A stretch of DNA of 64,000 bases from Ligula intestinalis. Taxonomy: Eukaryota > Platyhelminthes > Cestoda > Diphyllobothriidea > Diphyllobothriidae. The position numbers and the translations under genes were made by a program. Below are positions 10,052-19,774 of this stretch, piece by piece (within the stretch, counting starts at the first letter, position 1; the number at the start of each line of letters is the position of its first letter). The stretch covers positions 46,957,405 through 47,021,404 of the forward strand of contig JAYGXS010000001.1 of assembly GCA_036362985.1 (NCBI GenBank). The letters run 5' to 3'. The notes under the pieces are model-generated. The model was not told the DNA's origin and did not search any database. It worked only from the letters and a program-made list of their open reading frames with translations.

Positions 10052-10129
10052 CAATCATGGGGAGAATACCATTGCTTTGGCTGTTATTACTAACACTCCA
10101 AATCAACTACGGCGCCTCCTTGCTTTGTT
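10052..10129 (+). repeat. 78-bp duplication of helicase coding sequence, displaced copy
   Basis: This stretch is nearly identical (two mismatches that I can count) to 10568-10645 in the same orientation. The downstream copy sits in its proper place in the helicase frame (NGNHGENTIAVAVITNTPNQ). This one is out of context, upstream of the LENGQQ segment, so it is a displaced copy. Confidence 0.9.
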
Positions 10130-10134
10130 CCGAG

Positions 10135-11310
10135 TTCCGGCCGTTGAACATTAAAGCGTCCACCTTGAAAACGGCCAACAGATTTACTGTACGGAGGAAT
10201 CCTTAGCGGATCAACTTCAAAATCCCAGGGACGCTACCTCTACTGCTTTCTGCAACTTGTGCCAGTAGGATTTACTTGCCCGGACGATTTTTTAGTTTGA
10301 TGTCCCACCCTACTACACTTAAAAACAGCACACGTGGGCCCTGCGAAAGGAAGGAATGGCGGTTGAAGGACATCCGGGAATCAAATGCGATTTTAAACTG
10401 GGTCGGATTTACACTATTCATCCATCTGAACAAGAGTGTTTCTTTTTACGAATGCATCTTCACGAGGTCCGGGGTCCAAATTATTTTGAGGATCTCAGAA
10501 CGGCGGATGGTGTTTTGTGTTCAACTTACAGAGAAGCCTGCATGATGCGTGGTTTACTTGAAAATGGCAATCATGGGGAGAATACCATTGCTGTGGCTGT
10601 TATTACTAACACTCCAAACCAACTACGGCGCCTCCTTGCTTTGTTGATGTGGAGTTGTGAGTTGGCCTACCCTTGCGGCCTGTGGTTAAAGTTCAGAAAT
10701 TATATGTCTGAAGACTACCGGTTTCAGCTGCTGTTGCAAAATGGCGATGCTGACATCGGATTTATTTCCACCATCTTCAACATGGCCCTACATTCCGTTG
10801 AGAACATCTTGGTTGGCATAGGTGATAAGCAACTTCATACATATGGATTCCCCCTGCTAGAAAGGAGCGTTGGAAATCAGCTCCCACTGGAGTGCAGCGT
10901 CAGCTTTGCTACAATGTTATCGAGCTGGCAGCCTACATTGCTCTGAGTAAACCAAGGTTACTGGTCGACCTACTGCACGCAATCAGCACCATTATCGAGA
11001 GTGCCCATAGTCGCACTAATGGTGATCACGTTTTCTTTTTGGGCGCTCCTGGTGGAACTGGCAAAACTTTCGGCCTCAATTTGCTTATTGCCGAACTGCG
11101 CAAAGACGGCAAATTTTTTTTAGCTGTTGCATCGGCTGGTGTTGCAGCGACGTTGTTTCCTGGTGGCAGAACTGCTTACAGTACCGTCAAGCTTCCTCTT
11201 AGGTTAGCCGACGATGATAACGCAACATGTCAAATGAGCAGAGGCAGCGGTTCAGCTGAATTGCTGAAGCGTCACGTGCTCGTTGTTTTCGTTGGTTGCG
11301 ATCAGCACTA
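10135..11310 (+). pseudogene. Helitron PIF1-type helicase, 3' part, truncated
   Basis: This is the helicase half of the Helitron transposase, which would unwind the donor strand during rolling-circle transposition. In order I see HLENGQQIYCTEESLADQLQ (from about 10155), FDVPPYYT, the pre-helicase block LGRIYTIHPSEQE (from about 10397), VRGPNYFEDLRTADGVLCST, and MMRGLLENGNHGENTIAVAV. From 10892 a second frame carries the helicase core: FFLGAPGGTGKTFGLNLLIA (Walker A, 11035-11094) and FFLAVASAGVAATLFPGGRT. Coding ends around 11290 in ELLKRHVLVV, where the Walker B acidic pair is already lost, and an R1 repeat follows. Stops near 10206 and between the two frames (10946) break it. Everything beyond the first two helicase motifs is missing. 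Confidence 0.9.
10568..10645 (+). repeat. 78-bp duplication of helicase coding sequence, in-place copy
   Basis: This is the in-frame partner of 10052-10129. The low divergence suggests that the duplication is younger than most of the decay around it. Confidence 0.9.
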
Positions 11311-11311
11311 T

Positions 11312-11760
11312 GATGATAGTGTAGTGGTGCTGCAGCCCACATCCTCCAAACGCGAGACGCCACAGACGTAGTCTCCCGGGGACAATCTTGGCTGCCCAGT
11401 CGCTCGACCCAGCGCAAGGGCCGATGTCCACATGTGAGGCAGAACCTTCGTCCTCGGGCGGCTGGGGCGCACGCATGCACCCAACACTGGTCGGTTCAAT
11501 CAGCAACTTGAAGCTAGCTCACCCAATGCTCGCTCTGAACCTTTGCAACTATTCTCGCACTTCGGATCACGTCGCTCTAGCGGATGGTCGTGCTCTTCGT
11601 ATTCAATCTCTTTCCTTCTATTCTTCGTTCCTTTGTGTACACAGCATACTATTCATACTATACTGGCCTCCATTGACTTCTCCTCTATTATGTAACCATG
11701 GTATGAAGATCGCAGTTGCTAGGGTTTTACTTTTTTAACCCCCTGCGATATTGGTGACCA
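11312..11760 (+). repeat. Dispersed repeat R1, plus copy
   Basis: The copy starts at GTAGTGGTGCTGCAGCCCAC, runs through GACAATCTTGGCTGCCCAGT, a GC-rich middle and CTCACCCAATGCTCGCTC. It ends with the 3' module (GTAACCATGGTATGAAGATC, GCAGTTGCTAGGG, CCCCCTGCGATA). It aligns along its length with 33180-33620. No coding frame is conserved between copies, so I treat it as non-coding. Confidence 0.85.
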
Positions 11761-11989
11761 TCCAACGTGATCTGTACTCGCAAATTTTGCTATGGCCTAC
11801 TGTCCCTGTATTGCTGTCCCCACGTATTTTTTTGACTTTCCGACGTGCCCCTGCGTATTTGGTGACCTGCAGTCGTGATTTCTGATGTGGTTGATCTCAA
11901 TCATTTTCAAACCTCCCTCGTCTTTAATTGAGTTTGTCCTGTGTCATCTGATGTGACCGTGATATGGAGACTTTCTGTATCGAATCCTG

Positions 11990-12795
11990 TCGTGAAGCGA
12001 GGTCGAGATCTTCAACCGCTCACAGCCCATTCAGCCCAGGCCATGATTACTTCCCAATCCAATAGAGATGTCCCTTTAGGAGTGCCGGCACCCAGATTTC
12101 CTTCTCAATATCTGACCCTCGTTCTAATGTCAACGATTCTTCTCGGTTCAACTCATACTGACACGGCATACTAATTTGCTGTTGACCTTTTACCAAACCA
12201 CCGGCTTTCTCCAGCCGCTCCTGCAACCTGGTTAATTTATGCCAACCACAGCCACTCACACTGTTTGCAACTATTTCTTTGTACGTAACTGCTTCACTAA
12301 ATTTAACTTGTCTTCCTCCGTTCGGATTCTTTCATTATCCTTACTGCAATCTAGGTGGGGAGCACTTGTAGTGGTCCCTGCCGTCCGACGCCCTCCATTG
12401 CTTTGGCCGGCGTCATTGTTGAAGGCCAGCTGCCTCAAGGTCATTCAATACCTCGGTCAGCGCTTACAGACGCGCCGACCTGCAGAGACTCGACCTACTA
12501 CCACTCAGAGACACACGTGTGTGTCTAGGTTCTCGCGACTGCCCAAGCAACACTCGACCATGTCCCTTTTTTCCCACACTCGGCCGCCAGACATCACTTC
12601 GGATCACGTCGTTCTAGCGGAAGGTCGTGCTCTCCGTAGTCACTCTTCTTCCGTCTATTCGCCGTTCTTCTGTGTACACAATAAATTATTCATCCTATTC
12701 TGGACTCCATCGACTTCTTCTCTACTAAGTAACCATGGTCTGAAGATCACAGTTGCTAGGGTCTAACTTACTTGATCCCCTGCGAAAATAGTATG
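11990..12795 (+). repeat. Dispersed repeat R1, long form
   Basis: This is an extended copy of about 800 bp. The 5' part (CCGCTCACAGCCCATTCAGC at 12018, ACTGACACGGCATACTAATT, CACCGGCTTTCTCCAGCCGC) aligns with 32850-33060. The 3' module (12660-12790) is the one shared by all R1 copies. Between them lies GTAGTGGTCCCTGCCGTCCG (12370), the 5' start of the shorter R1 forms, so the long form looks like an extra module joined upstream of a short R1. Confidence 0.85.
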
Positions 12796-12814
12796 GGGCT
12801 CACCGGTCTGATTA

Positions 12815-12940
12815 AGGAACATGCATCCAGTTTAAGATGGAGGCCGAAAACAACAACCAAGTGCAGCTCCTAGACGTTCTCATCCATCGAAAACCCAATG
12901 GAAACCTGAAAACGACGGTTTATAGGAAGAAGACGATTCG
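12815..12940 (+). pseudogene. Penelope-like element RT fragment
   Basis: This is a short piece coding EAENNNQVQLLDVLIHRK and GNLKTTVYRKKT. It matches the PLE block that reads EEENNQLAFLDVLVCRK and KTKVFRKATNT in family A, and the corresponding part of family B, but is not identical to either. It covers the region just after the RT catalytic core. Similarity stops at about 12940 and no GIY-YIG region follows. Two pseudo-LTR-like modules start about 150 bases downstream, so this is probably the remnant of a third PLE with a collapsed interior. Confidence 0.7.
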
Positions 12941-13099
12941 ATTGAAGTCTAGAATCACGATACATCGAGCGCATTTTTATGGCCAAAGAGTACCCGCGAA
13001 ATTTTATCGAACGTGGCAGGCAGTCTCGCAAGTAGGATAACCAACCTGGGACCACAGCTAAGGTCGATGTGGGTACTGGAGACAACTGCACACGTGTGA

Positions 13100-13345
13100 A
13101 TACCCCCCGCCCACCCCGATGGGAAGCCTCTAGACTGAAATTAGTCTGTCATCTTCCTCCCTTGCATCAACTGACACGATGACCGAGGATCCCCCACCCC
13201 AGTCCTACTTCCGCTATCGTGGTAAACATTATTAACTTTGAATTTCACTACCTATAAATAATGTGAGACACGGCACACCTCTAAGCTCCGCTGACGGACG
13301 GTTTGCCGGTTTTGAAACGTCAGATCAATACAACTATGGTTCCTG
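13100..13345 (+). repeat. PLE pseudo-LTR-like module, copy 1 (TATA, hammerhead-like box)
   Basis: The module includes GAAGCCTCTAGACTGAAATT, CTTGCATCAACTGACACGATG, a TATA box (TATAAATA, 13253-13260), and 30 bases later CTGACGG (13291-13297), a small stem (CGG with CCG around TTTG) and GAAACGTC (13314-13321). It ends near TTCCTGAGATCGCC. It is a direct repeat of 13640-13885. Confidence 0.75.
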
Positions 13346-13394
13346 AGATCGCCTTTTCTTCTCGTACATATATATTTCATATGACAAATGTGCT

Positions 13395-13525
13395 ATACCC
13401 TACTCCCGAAGTAGGTACTAGCTAAGAGCCCAGACAGTGTTTCGCCGATATTTCTGCTGTTGCATGATACAACAGCGAGGGGTTCGGCCCTTCGGTTGGT
13501 CCTCCAGCTTTCTTTATGCGGTTTC
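13395..13525 (+). repeat. Fragment of the MITE found at 27734
   Basis: GGTACTAGCTAAGAGCCCAG, GTTTCGCCGATATTTCTGC and GTTGCATGATACA match the left terminal inverted repeat of the 27734-28036 element. TGGTCCTCCAGC matches the reverse complement of its interior near 27927. It sits between the two pseudo-LTR-like modules. Confidence 0.6.
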
Positions 13526-13639
13526 TGCTAAATGAGCTCGAGATAATAATCGAAGAAATTATTTTGGACAATCAGCAAATCATGAGGCCCAAGGATTAAC
13601 GACCATTGACAGAACAGTCAGCAGTCAGCGAGCACCACC

Positions 13640-13890
13640 TTCCAACGGACGGGGCTTCTAGACTGAGATTACGTCATCACCTTCCTCTCTTGCATCAAGT
13701 GACACGATGATTGAGGATCCCTCCCCTACCCGGTTCTACTTCCTCTATCTTCGTAAACTCGTATTAACTATGAATTTTACTACCTATAAATAAGGCAAGG
13801 CACGGAACCACTCCTTGTTCCAACGATGGAAACTCGTCTGCTTTTGAAACGCCAGGACAATAAATCGATGTTTTCCGAGATCTTCTTTGC
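13640..13890 (+). repeat. PLE pseudo-LTR-like module, copy 2
   Basis: This is the direct repeat of 13100-13345. It shares CTTCTAGACTGAGATTA, CTTGCATCAAGTGACACGATG, TATAAATA (13785-13792), a decayed core (CCAACGA, 13820-13826), GAAACGCC (13846-13853), AATAAA (13859-13864), and a TTCCGAGATC end. The order TATA, hammerhead-like core, GAAACGYC, AATAAA, GATC is the same as in the PLE-A pseudo-LTR at 430-580. Confidence 0.75.
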
Positions 13891-13914
13891 TTCTCATATG
13901 TAGAAAGTTGATAA

Positions 13915-14005
13915 GTTTATTATTTAGTTTCATTAGTCAAAGTTGAGTTCTAGTTTAGTCTAGTTAGTTTAGTTTTGGTTTTATTAGTTTATTTAGTTTT
14001 TTGGT
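13915..14005. repeat. Low-complexity TAGTTT-rich tract
   Basis: A run of imperfect TTTAGT or TAGTTT units directly follows the second pseudo-LTR-like module. Confidence 0.8.
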
Positions 14006-14224
14006 TTCCATCCCACCTAATATGCCCCATCAATATAACTCATGTCCCACTGGTTCCATATTATACAAACTTGGTTTTTCTGCTAATTTAGTGCTGTTTA
14101 TAATAACTCCTTACCCTTGATTTGTCCGACGAACCTTTCTTCTATATTGCGCTATCTTGGACTGCAATCTATCTTATTTCATGAGCAGATTTGAGGTTCA
14201 GATATCTTATCTCCTTCTCTGATG

Positions 14225-14410
14225 GATGATAAAAATGATATATACGCAGAATAGTATTACTGACAAAGACAAGCGGACTCGAATAGCCACTTCTGGCTCA
14301 TGAACCGTCACCAGCCAGCCATACCCAACCACATGTGTTGCAGTACCCGAGAATCGAATCCACGGCCTCTTAGTTATAAGTCCAGTGCATTAAACAGTGA
14401 GCCAAGGATT
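14225..14410 (-). repeat. SINE-1, tRNA-derived
   Basis: On the minus strand the head is tRNA-like: GGCTCACTGTTTAATGCACTG (A-box side), the loop CTTATAA, and GTGGATTCGATTCTCGGG (B box). The body follows with CTGGCTGGTGACGGTTCATG and GAGCCAGAAGTGGCTATTCG. Body and head order are repeated at 32044-32180, which shows a mobile family rather than a lone tRNA relic. Confidence 0.8.
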
Positions 14411-17134
14411 CACTATCCTGTTGGTTGTGGTCCGGTGTTTTAACAATGGTATTGGGCGGTCACCGAAGAAAGTAGTCAACAAAACAGAATCTATATTTGT
14501 GGACAATCGATTTAAAACAGTGGCACTTCTAAAGTGTTCGTGACTATTTGAAGTAATATCTGACAGTCCTCGTAATTTTACCAATAAAGCAGTCGTCGAA
14601 TAGGAGAGGACGCTGAACAACTCTGAGCTCACTTGGGGGATAAACAGAGGCACATAGGTTGTTCACTGTGTGCTGTTGAGTGAATTAGCTTCATTGCGAG
14701 AGCGCTCGTTTGCAGTACCGGAAGCGAAGGCAGTAAAGTGGTGCGAACTGGTCCTGTGGACGCAAACAATGTTTATTCAAGCCAAACACTCGCCTACAGC
14801 CAAAACAAATCAGTTCGACTCCAAAGATCGTAAGTGCTCGGCGTCAACCTCCAGTCACATATTGCCCCTACCCCCAAAAATCTACTTGTAGGTCCAAATC
14901 CAATAAACACACGACAACGCTACATTTACTGAATCGAATGTAACGGCTGGTAGCCTAAGACCAAAGTACTGCCGACCTACACAGGTTTTTAAACCGAATT
15001 TTTACCTGTGTCAGCCAAAGCTCGTAACTGTAGATTTTAAGGGAATGTTTTGAGCTTATAAAAATGAGTTATTTTTTATTCTGCAAAATAGAGCTACAAG
15101 GTTATTTGTTCATGCCTTTCCATTTTTATACTTCTTTTTCTAGAAAATTTGGACACCATATCGATTTTATGACTTTGGCAAAGATTATGCACTAGCTGTT
15201 GCATTTCTGCTAAAGAAAACAGCAACAACAGCCTTTGTATCGATTTCTTACCAAACATTTTATTTCCCTATGGAAGGTATTTTAGGCTTATTACGATCAA
15301 TGGAATCTGGTCACTTTAATTTTCCTGCTTATTCTATCCCTATGACAACATTTATTCTGTGCCAAAGGCTGGAATTGCTGGCATGAACATCATTGTTGGG
15401 TTGCCTTAGTCACGAGCCACACCCTGGGAGGCCATTGGAGTAGTCTGTTTGGGTGCCTCACATCAATTTTCTTCAGCGACTATATATGACAACTCTTTCA
15501 CCTTCTAATTGCGTGTACAGCATACATTTAGATAGAGTATTAGCTGCTGTTAATAGTTCCTGGCACTGCTACGCTCACAGGAGACAGGGTGAATTCGGCT
15601 GTTCAGCGAGATTCATAAGACCTGTTGTACTATTTATACAGTAAACGAATTAGTCACACGTTTCTGCACATTCCCCACTTTCCTGAAGTCACGTCTCCTT
15701 CATAAGTTCGAACTGGGTTCTATGAGTGTTAAAAGAATACAAGGGAAGAATAAAAATAGCCATCTCTGACTTGTTTGTTGTTATCAGACAGAAACGGTGC
15801 GTGATGCTGGAATCCGAGTCAGTGAATCGTCCAACTTTGCCAAGTGAAATGCACCCTAGTTCGAGCCACGGATCAGTGACCTGTCGAATAAAATCCCTAG
15901 TATTCGGCGCGTCTTGGGATCAGAATCCATTAAGCTTGCCTGATTTACTAGCCAGAATATACATTATCGGTTGGCCTGAGAATTTATAATTTAGAACACA
16001 CGAAGGCGGTCACATGGTGACCAGCCATTAATAGCCAAAACGTTTTCGCGATGGAAGGTGAATGGGATTTAACTGGCAATTTCTGAATTGTTTTTCCTAT
16101 CAGCCAGTGATACACCAGCCTCAGGCCGTGCGCCAGTGACTTTAACCTGAGTTGCTTTGTCGTCAGTCATAATACGCTCTTGAAAAATCACGGTATTAAA
16201 AGTTTGTGCAGTCGGGACAAAAAGCTGTGGAACATCTTTAAACAGTACTGAATTAGCAGACTAGAACAAAAAACTGTTATGTCACTACAGGGTGGACGCA
16301 GGGACGATGCTTTGTGCGTGGATAAGTTTATGGTGATAATAGACTTGCAATACATCTACTGAAATCTCTATTCCTTAATCCTTCTGGGCCTGGTGTCATG
16401 AAACAGTGAAGATGACCAGAGGCGGGATTGGACGCAAGGGCTGACAGAACTAGACAGCCCCACTACATGTTCCCCCTGCCTGGTCCACGCACACTGAAAC
16501 AAGATTTCCGATGGGCGCGGCTCGGATCCCAATTGAATGGGGCTACCGTATAAGGTATAGTAAGCAGAAATTTCAGTCCAACTCTTCGACTTGAGAGGAG
16601 AGTCGAGTTATATCGTCTGTGGGCTTTCTTCCGAATCACGTTGCTTTTAGAACAGCAGACTCCTTTATCAAAGCAGATGTGTCGTCTTTGAGGCATCAAA
16701 TATATCTAAACATCGGAAGTTAACCTTATTGAGGAATTGTAATTCTTTAAGGCAGTAATGCGCTGCAGTTTGATTTCCTTATTGGATGGAAGCTTTGTTC
16801 CTCGCAGCAGGGTGACACTAGCAGATAATCGCATTCGTTTGGTTACGTTTATCCGATATCCATTCTTTAATAAAAGGGAAATGCAAGTCTCGGCAAGTTG
16901 TCGTGACTAGCTTGCGCCGAAGTCAACTTTCGTGAAGTCCCGCAGCCATTTATGTCGACGTCCGAGAACAGCCAATCACATTTGCTGTAAAGTTGCTTTC
17001 TGGCCGGGCGACGAATAGCAGGCCTGCACGCGTTAATTTCTCTCTCTGTCCACTAGCCTAACTGCTTTCAAACTGGCACTTGGAACCCAGCTGGCCCTCC
17101 TGGCTGTTCGTGCACTCCCAAGTCAGATTTCTTC
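14411..17134. other. Anonymous AT-rich region
   Basis: No coding frame resembles a known family and codon structure is absent. I see only a small imperfect inverted repeat (ACACAGGT at about 14981 and ACCTGTGT at about 15003). Possible decayed repeats cannot be excluded by eye. Confidence 0.5.
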
Positions 17135-17230
17135 CATATATTTTCCGTTCCTCTGTACTTCTCCTCTCCCTAAGGAAACATGGTCTAAAGATCGCCATTG
17201 ATAGAGTTTAACTTACTGAACCCCTGCAAT
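17135..17230 (+). repeat. R1 3'-end fragment
   Basis: CTTCTCCTCTCCCTAAGG, AAACATGGTCTAAAGATCGCC, and then TTTAACTTACTGAACCCCTG match the R1 3' module. The upstream parts are missing. Confidence 0.75.
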
Positions 17231-17289
17231 GAAGAAACTGAGAAGAAGCAAATGCGATCGCATACTTGCAGAACCTCGTTTCTGGTATT

Positions 17290-17375
17290 TTCTCTGGTAA
17301 TAAATCCGTGGCGGAATTCGAAACGTCAGGTGAATAAAGTTCTTGTCCTAGCGATGGTATTTCCCAAATAGAAGT
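17290..17375 (+). repeat. PLE pseudo-LTR-like module with hammerhead-like box, partial
   Basis: A stem (AATCCG 17303-17308 with CGGAATT 17312-17318, one mismatch) is followed at once by GAAACGTC (17320-17327), then AATAAA (17333-17338) and CTAGCGATGG. This is the same order as in the family A pseudo-LTR. The CTGATGA side is degenerate and no TATA box is present. Confidence 0.6.
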
Positions 17376-17864
17376 GATATTTGACGCAGCCAGTTCTTCT
17401 GGCAAGGGTATTTGTTGGGATTGAAGCCCTAAAAATGATGCAGGAATGGATTTCGTTGGTTATTAGTTACCATGTTGTGAAAGATCCACTGAACACTATC
17501 AAAAGCGGATATTCAATGAAACCCCTTCCCAAGTACCCGTTTCTGCATTCATTCCGTCCTACTTTTTACCATGGACCGTCTCACTAAAACAAACTTAAAG
17601 AACCTTTACTGTTATGTCAGTAAGCACCTGGAACATCGAGTTCTGCACTGACCTGCCCAATCCATATTCGGTTCTGAGACTCGGTTTGGCCAGAGTAATT
17701 CGTCACTGGGGGAGTGCACAGGCGAGCGAATCTTCTAACGCTAGCGCTAGGTTATCAGATGGCCGAGCAATGATCACGCCCAAATCTGAGACGGGTCATC
17801 AACGTTCAGCAGGTCACGACCCGCAATGCGGCCATCAAGCAATTAGCGCGCAAGCGGACAACTA

Positions 17865-17880
17865 GGGGGGGGGGGGGAAG
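17865..17880. repeat. Poly-G tract
   Basis: A nearly pure run of G lies just before a pseudo-LTR-like module. A similar G-run lies at about 25640. Confidence 0.9.
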
Positions 17881-17899
17881 GGAGCATTAAGTGTCATAA

Positions 17900-18040
17900 G
17901 TATGCAGTAGCATAGCGACTGTATCCTATAAATACTGCGTGTGAATAATCCGTTTATGCAATTCTTTCTAACGATGGCTCTGCGCCGGAACCGGAACCGT
18001 CAGGCTAATAAACTTCTTGTCCCAGCGATCACATCTGGTT
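17900..18040 (+). repeat. PLE pseudo-LTR-like module with TATA and hammerhead-like core
   Basis: It contains TATAAATA (17927-17934), CTAACGA (17968-17974, one base from the hammerhead CTGACGA form), a short stem GGC with GCC around TCTGC, GGAACCGTC (17993-18001), AATAAA (18007-18012) and CCCAGCGATCACATC. It lies about 690 bp downstream of the module at 17290, in the same orientation. Confidence 0.65.
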
Positions 18041-19357
18041 CTTCTCAGACTTACGGTAAACCTTCGTGGGGAGAACTTTGATTGACTCAAAGATGGACAG
18101 AAATGTGTAAACAGGACAGAAGTCCGGGCAACAGGCATTCATTGGGATTTTGGTTTGCACTAACAAGGCATTCAGTTTCAATCTGTAAAATGGATTCGGA
18201 AGTTGTTGATGAGAGGGACAATTTTTGATCAGTGGGAAACTCAGATACCTTATTCTCTTACAATGCAATCGCAAGAAAATATTTACAACACCAAATGAAC
18301 AGGTTGCGAGTTTTGTGGCATATTACTTCAACTAATGAGCAATTTACCACCAGTACATAACCAAATCACTGGGTTACGTTTTGCATTATGTCGCTTTCGA
18401 TATATTGCTTTAGGGAAATATTTATATTTTGCATATGTACAGTAACAATTTTGGTTACTTAGGGCGCTTTCCCTAGATATGAATACAGTTTAAGCCTTTC
18501 TGTTGTTAGGCTAAACTACATGTATGCATGCGTCAATAAGGCAAAATCACTTTATATTTGTCAAAGTATACGCAAACGTTTATCCTGTTAGCACCTGTTG
18601 TCATATGCCCGGGAATAGTGTTTACTTCCCGAAAATGTGAAACTTTATTGCTTATCCAATGTTTTTCCAATCCAAAGAGCTTGCTTTCTTTATTGTTGGA
18701 TTTACTTGTGTGCGTTCCCCGTTCCGGACTTGGCCCAGTTTTTAATTGCTCGCTTTATGGCCGAAGTATGATGTCTATCATATATGACTGTCTCATTTCT
18801 AAATTTGGTCCGCCTTTCATCTTTATCAAATGATCATACCTTTTTCTATTTTATCGTATGTTATTGTTCCAGCAGAATACAGTTTCTTACATCTGGTGAA
18901 AACGATATGGTATGCTAGTGGATGTACCGTCAGGCAACCCACTTACTGCAATTTTTACAGTCCCTGATGATCAGCTTATCGAAGATTACATCAAATATCG
19001 TCGGGAAAAAAGAGCCAAGATTCTCCAGAATATGCCCTTAACTATACGAACACGGAAAGTCACGTTTGGCTTCTCATCTTACATGGGATTAAAGATTTGA
19101 GAAAACCACATTATTTATATAATAATATGTTTATTATGCCAGTTTACAGGCAACGTTTAAATTGCAAATGGACCACTCAACCAACTGACAGCTGAAATCG
19201 ATAACGGAACATGATTACGGCATTGCTTTGGAGTGGGAATATTCTATAACCGAAATAAAAACAACCTTCCTTATCCAGTTTATCCGTTAATCATACGCCA
19301 GAAATTTCAAGTATTCTTCTTTATTAGGAGTTTTGGCAGATTTCCTTAATTTGAGTT
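18041..19357. other. Anonymous region
   Basis: No recognisable gene is present. A 62-codon open frame at 18912-19100 has an in-frame stop just upstream and no recognisable family, so I do not call it. Confidence 0.4.
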
Positions 19358-19475
19358 GACCCAATTGTGAAAAAAACTCGAGGCGTTCGGTAGAATTTGA
19401 ACCCGCGTATCAGAGAAGGCCTTTACAAGAAGCCACCGCTCTAACCGCTAAGCTTAAACACCCCGCCCCGCATCA
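19358..19475 (-). repeat. SINE-2, tRNA-derived
   Basis: On the minus strand the tRNA-like head reads GCTTAGCGGTTAGAGCGG (A box), an anticodon-loop-like CTTGTAA, and ACGCGGGTTCAAATTC (B box). The body then contains GAGTTTTTTTCACAATTGGG. The body is shared with 19600-19740 (plus) and 40500-40627 (minus). Confidence 0.85.
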
Positions 19476-19599
19476 GCCTAGTAGTCATTCTGGGGAATTC
19501 TAGATGATTTCTTAGGAAGTTCTGCTTGTGCAGTCAGCTTACTGTTCCGTGTTTGTGGATTTCATATGGGCGGTAAAGTTGGGCGGGTAATATCGACCC

Positions 19600-19740
19600 A
19601 AATGTGATTAAATTCATGGCACGAGGCGGGGCGTTTGTAGCTTAGCGATTGGAGCGTTGGCTTCCGGTAAAGGCCTCCTCTAATATGCGGGTCCAAATCC
19701 AGCCAAACGCCTCCAGTTTTTTCGCAATTGGGTAAACTAA
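19600..19740 (+). repeat. SINE-2, tRNA-derived
   Basis: A short leader (ATGTGATTAAATTCATGGC) is followed by GTAGCTTAGCGATTGGAGCG (A box), GCGGGTCCAAATCC (B box), and the body end GTTTTTTCGCAATTGGGT. The leader also occurs at the corresponding place in the copy at 40500-40627. Confidence 0.85.
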
Positions 19741-19774
19741 TATTCTCCTTCTGCCTTATAATATCAGTTACTAG

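Noticed and set aside
12239..12766. A 175-codon open frame inside R1
   Set aside because: The frame is not kept in the matching R1 copy at 32800-33625, so it is not evidence for a protein.
18912..19100. A 62-codon open frame with a charged, helix-like sequence (PDDQLIEDYIKYRREKRAK)
   Set aside because: It could be a small exon, but there is no family match, no clear splice pair, and a stop just upstream of its ATG.
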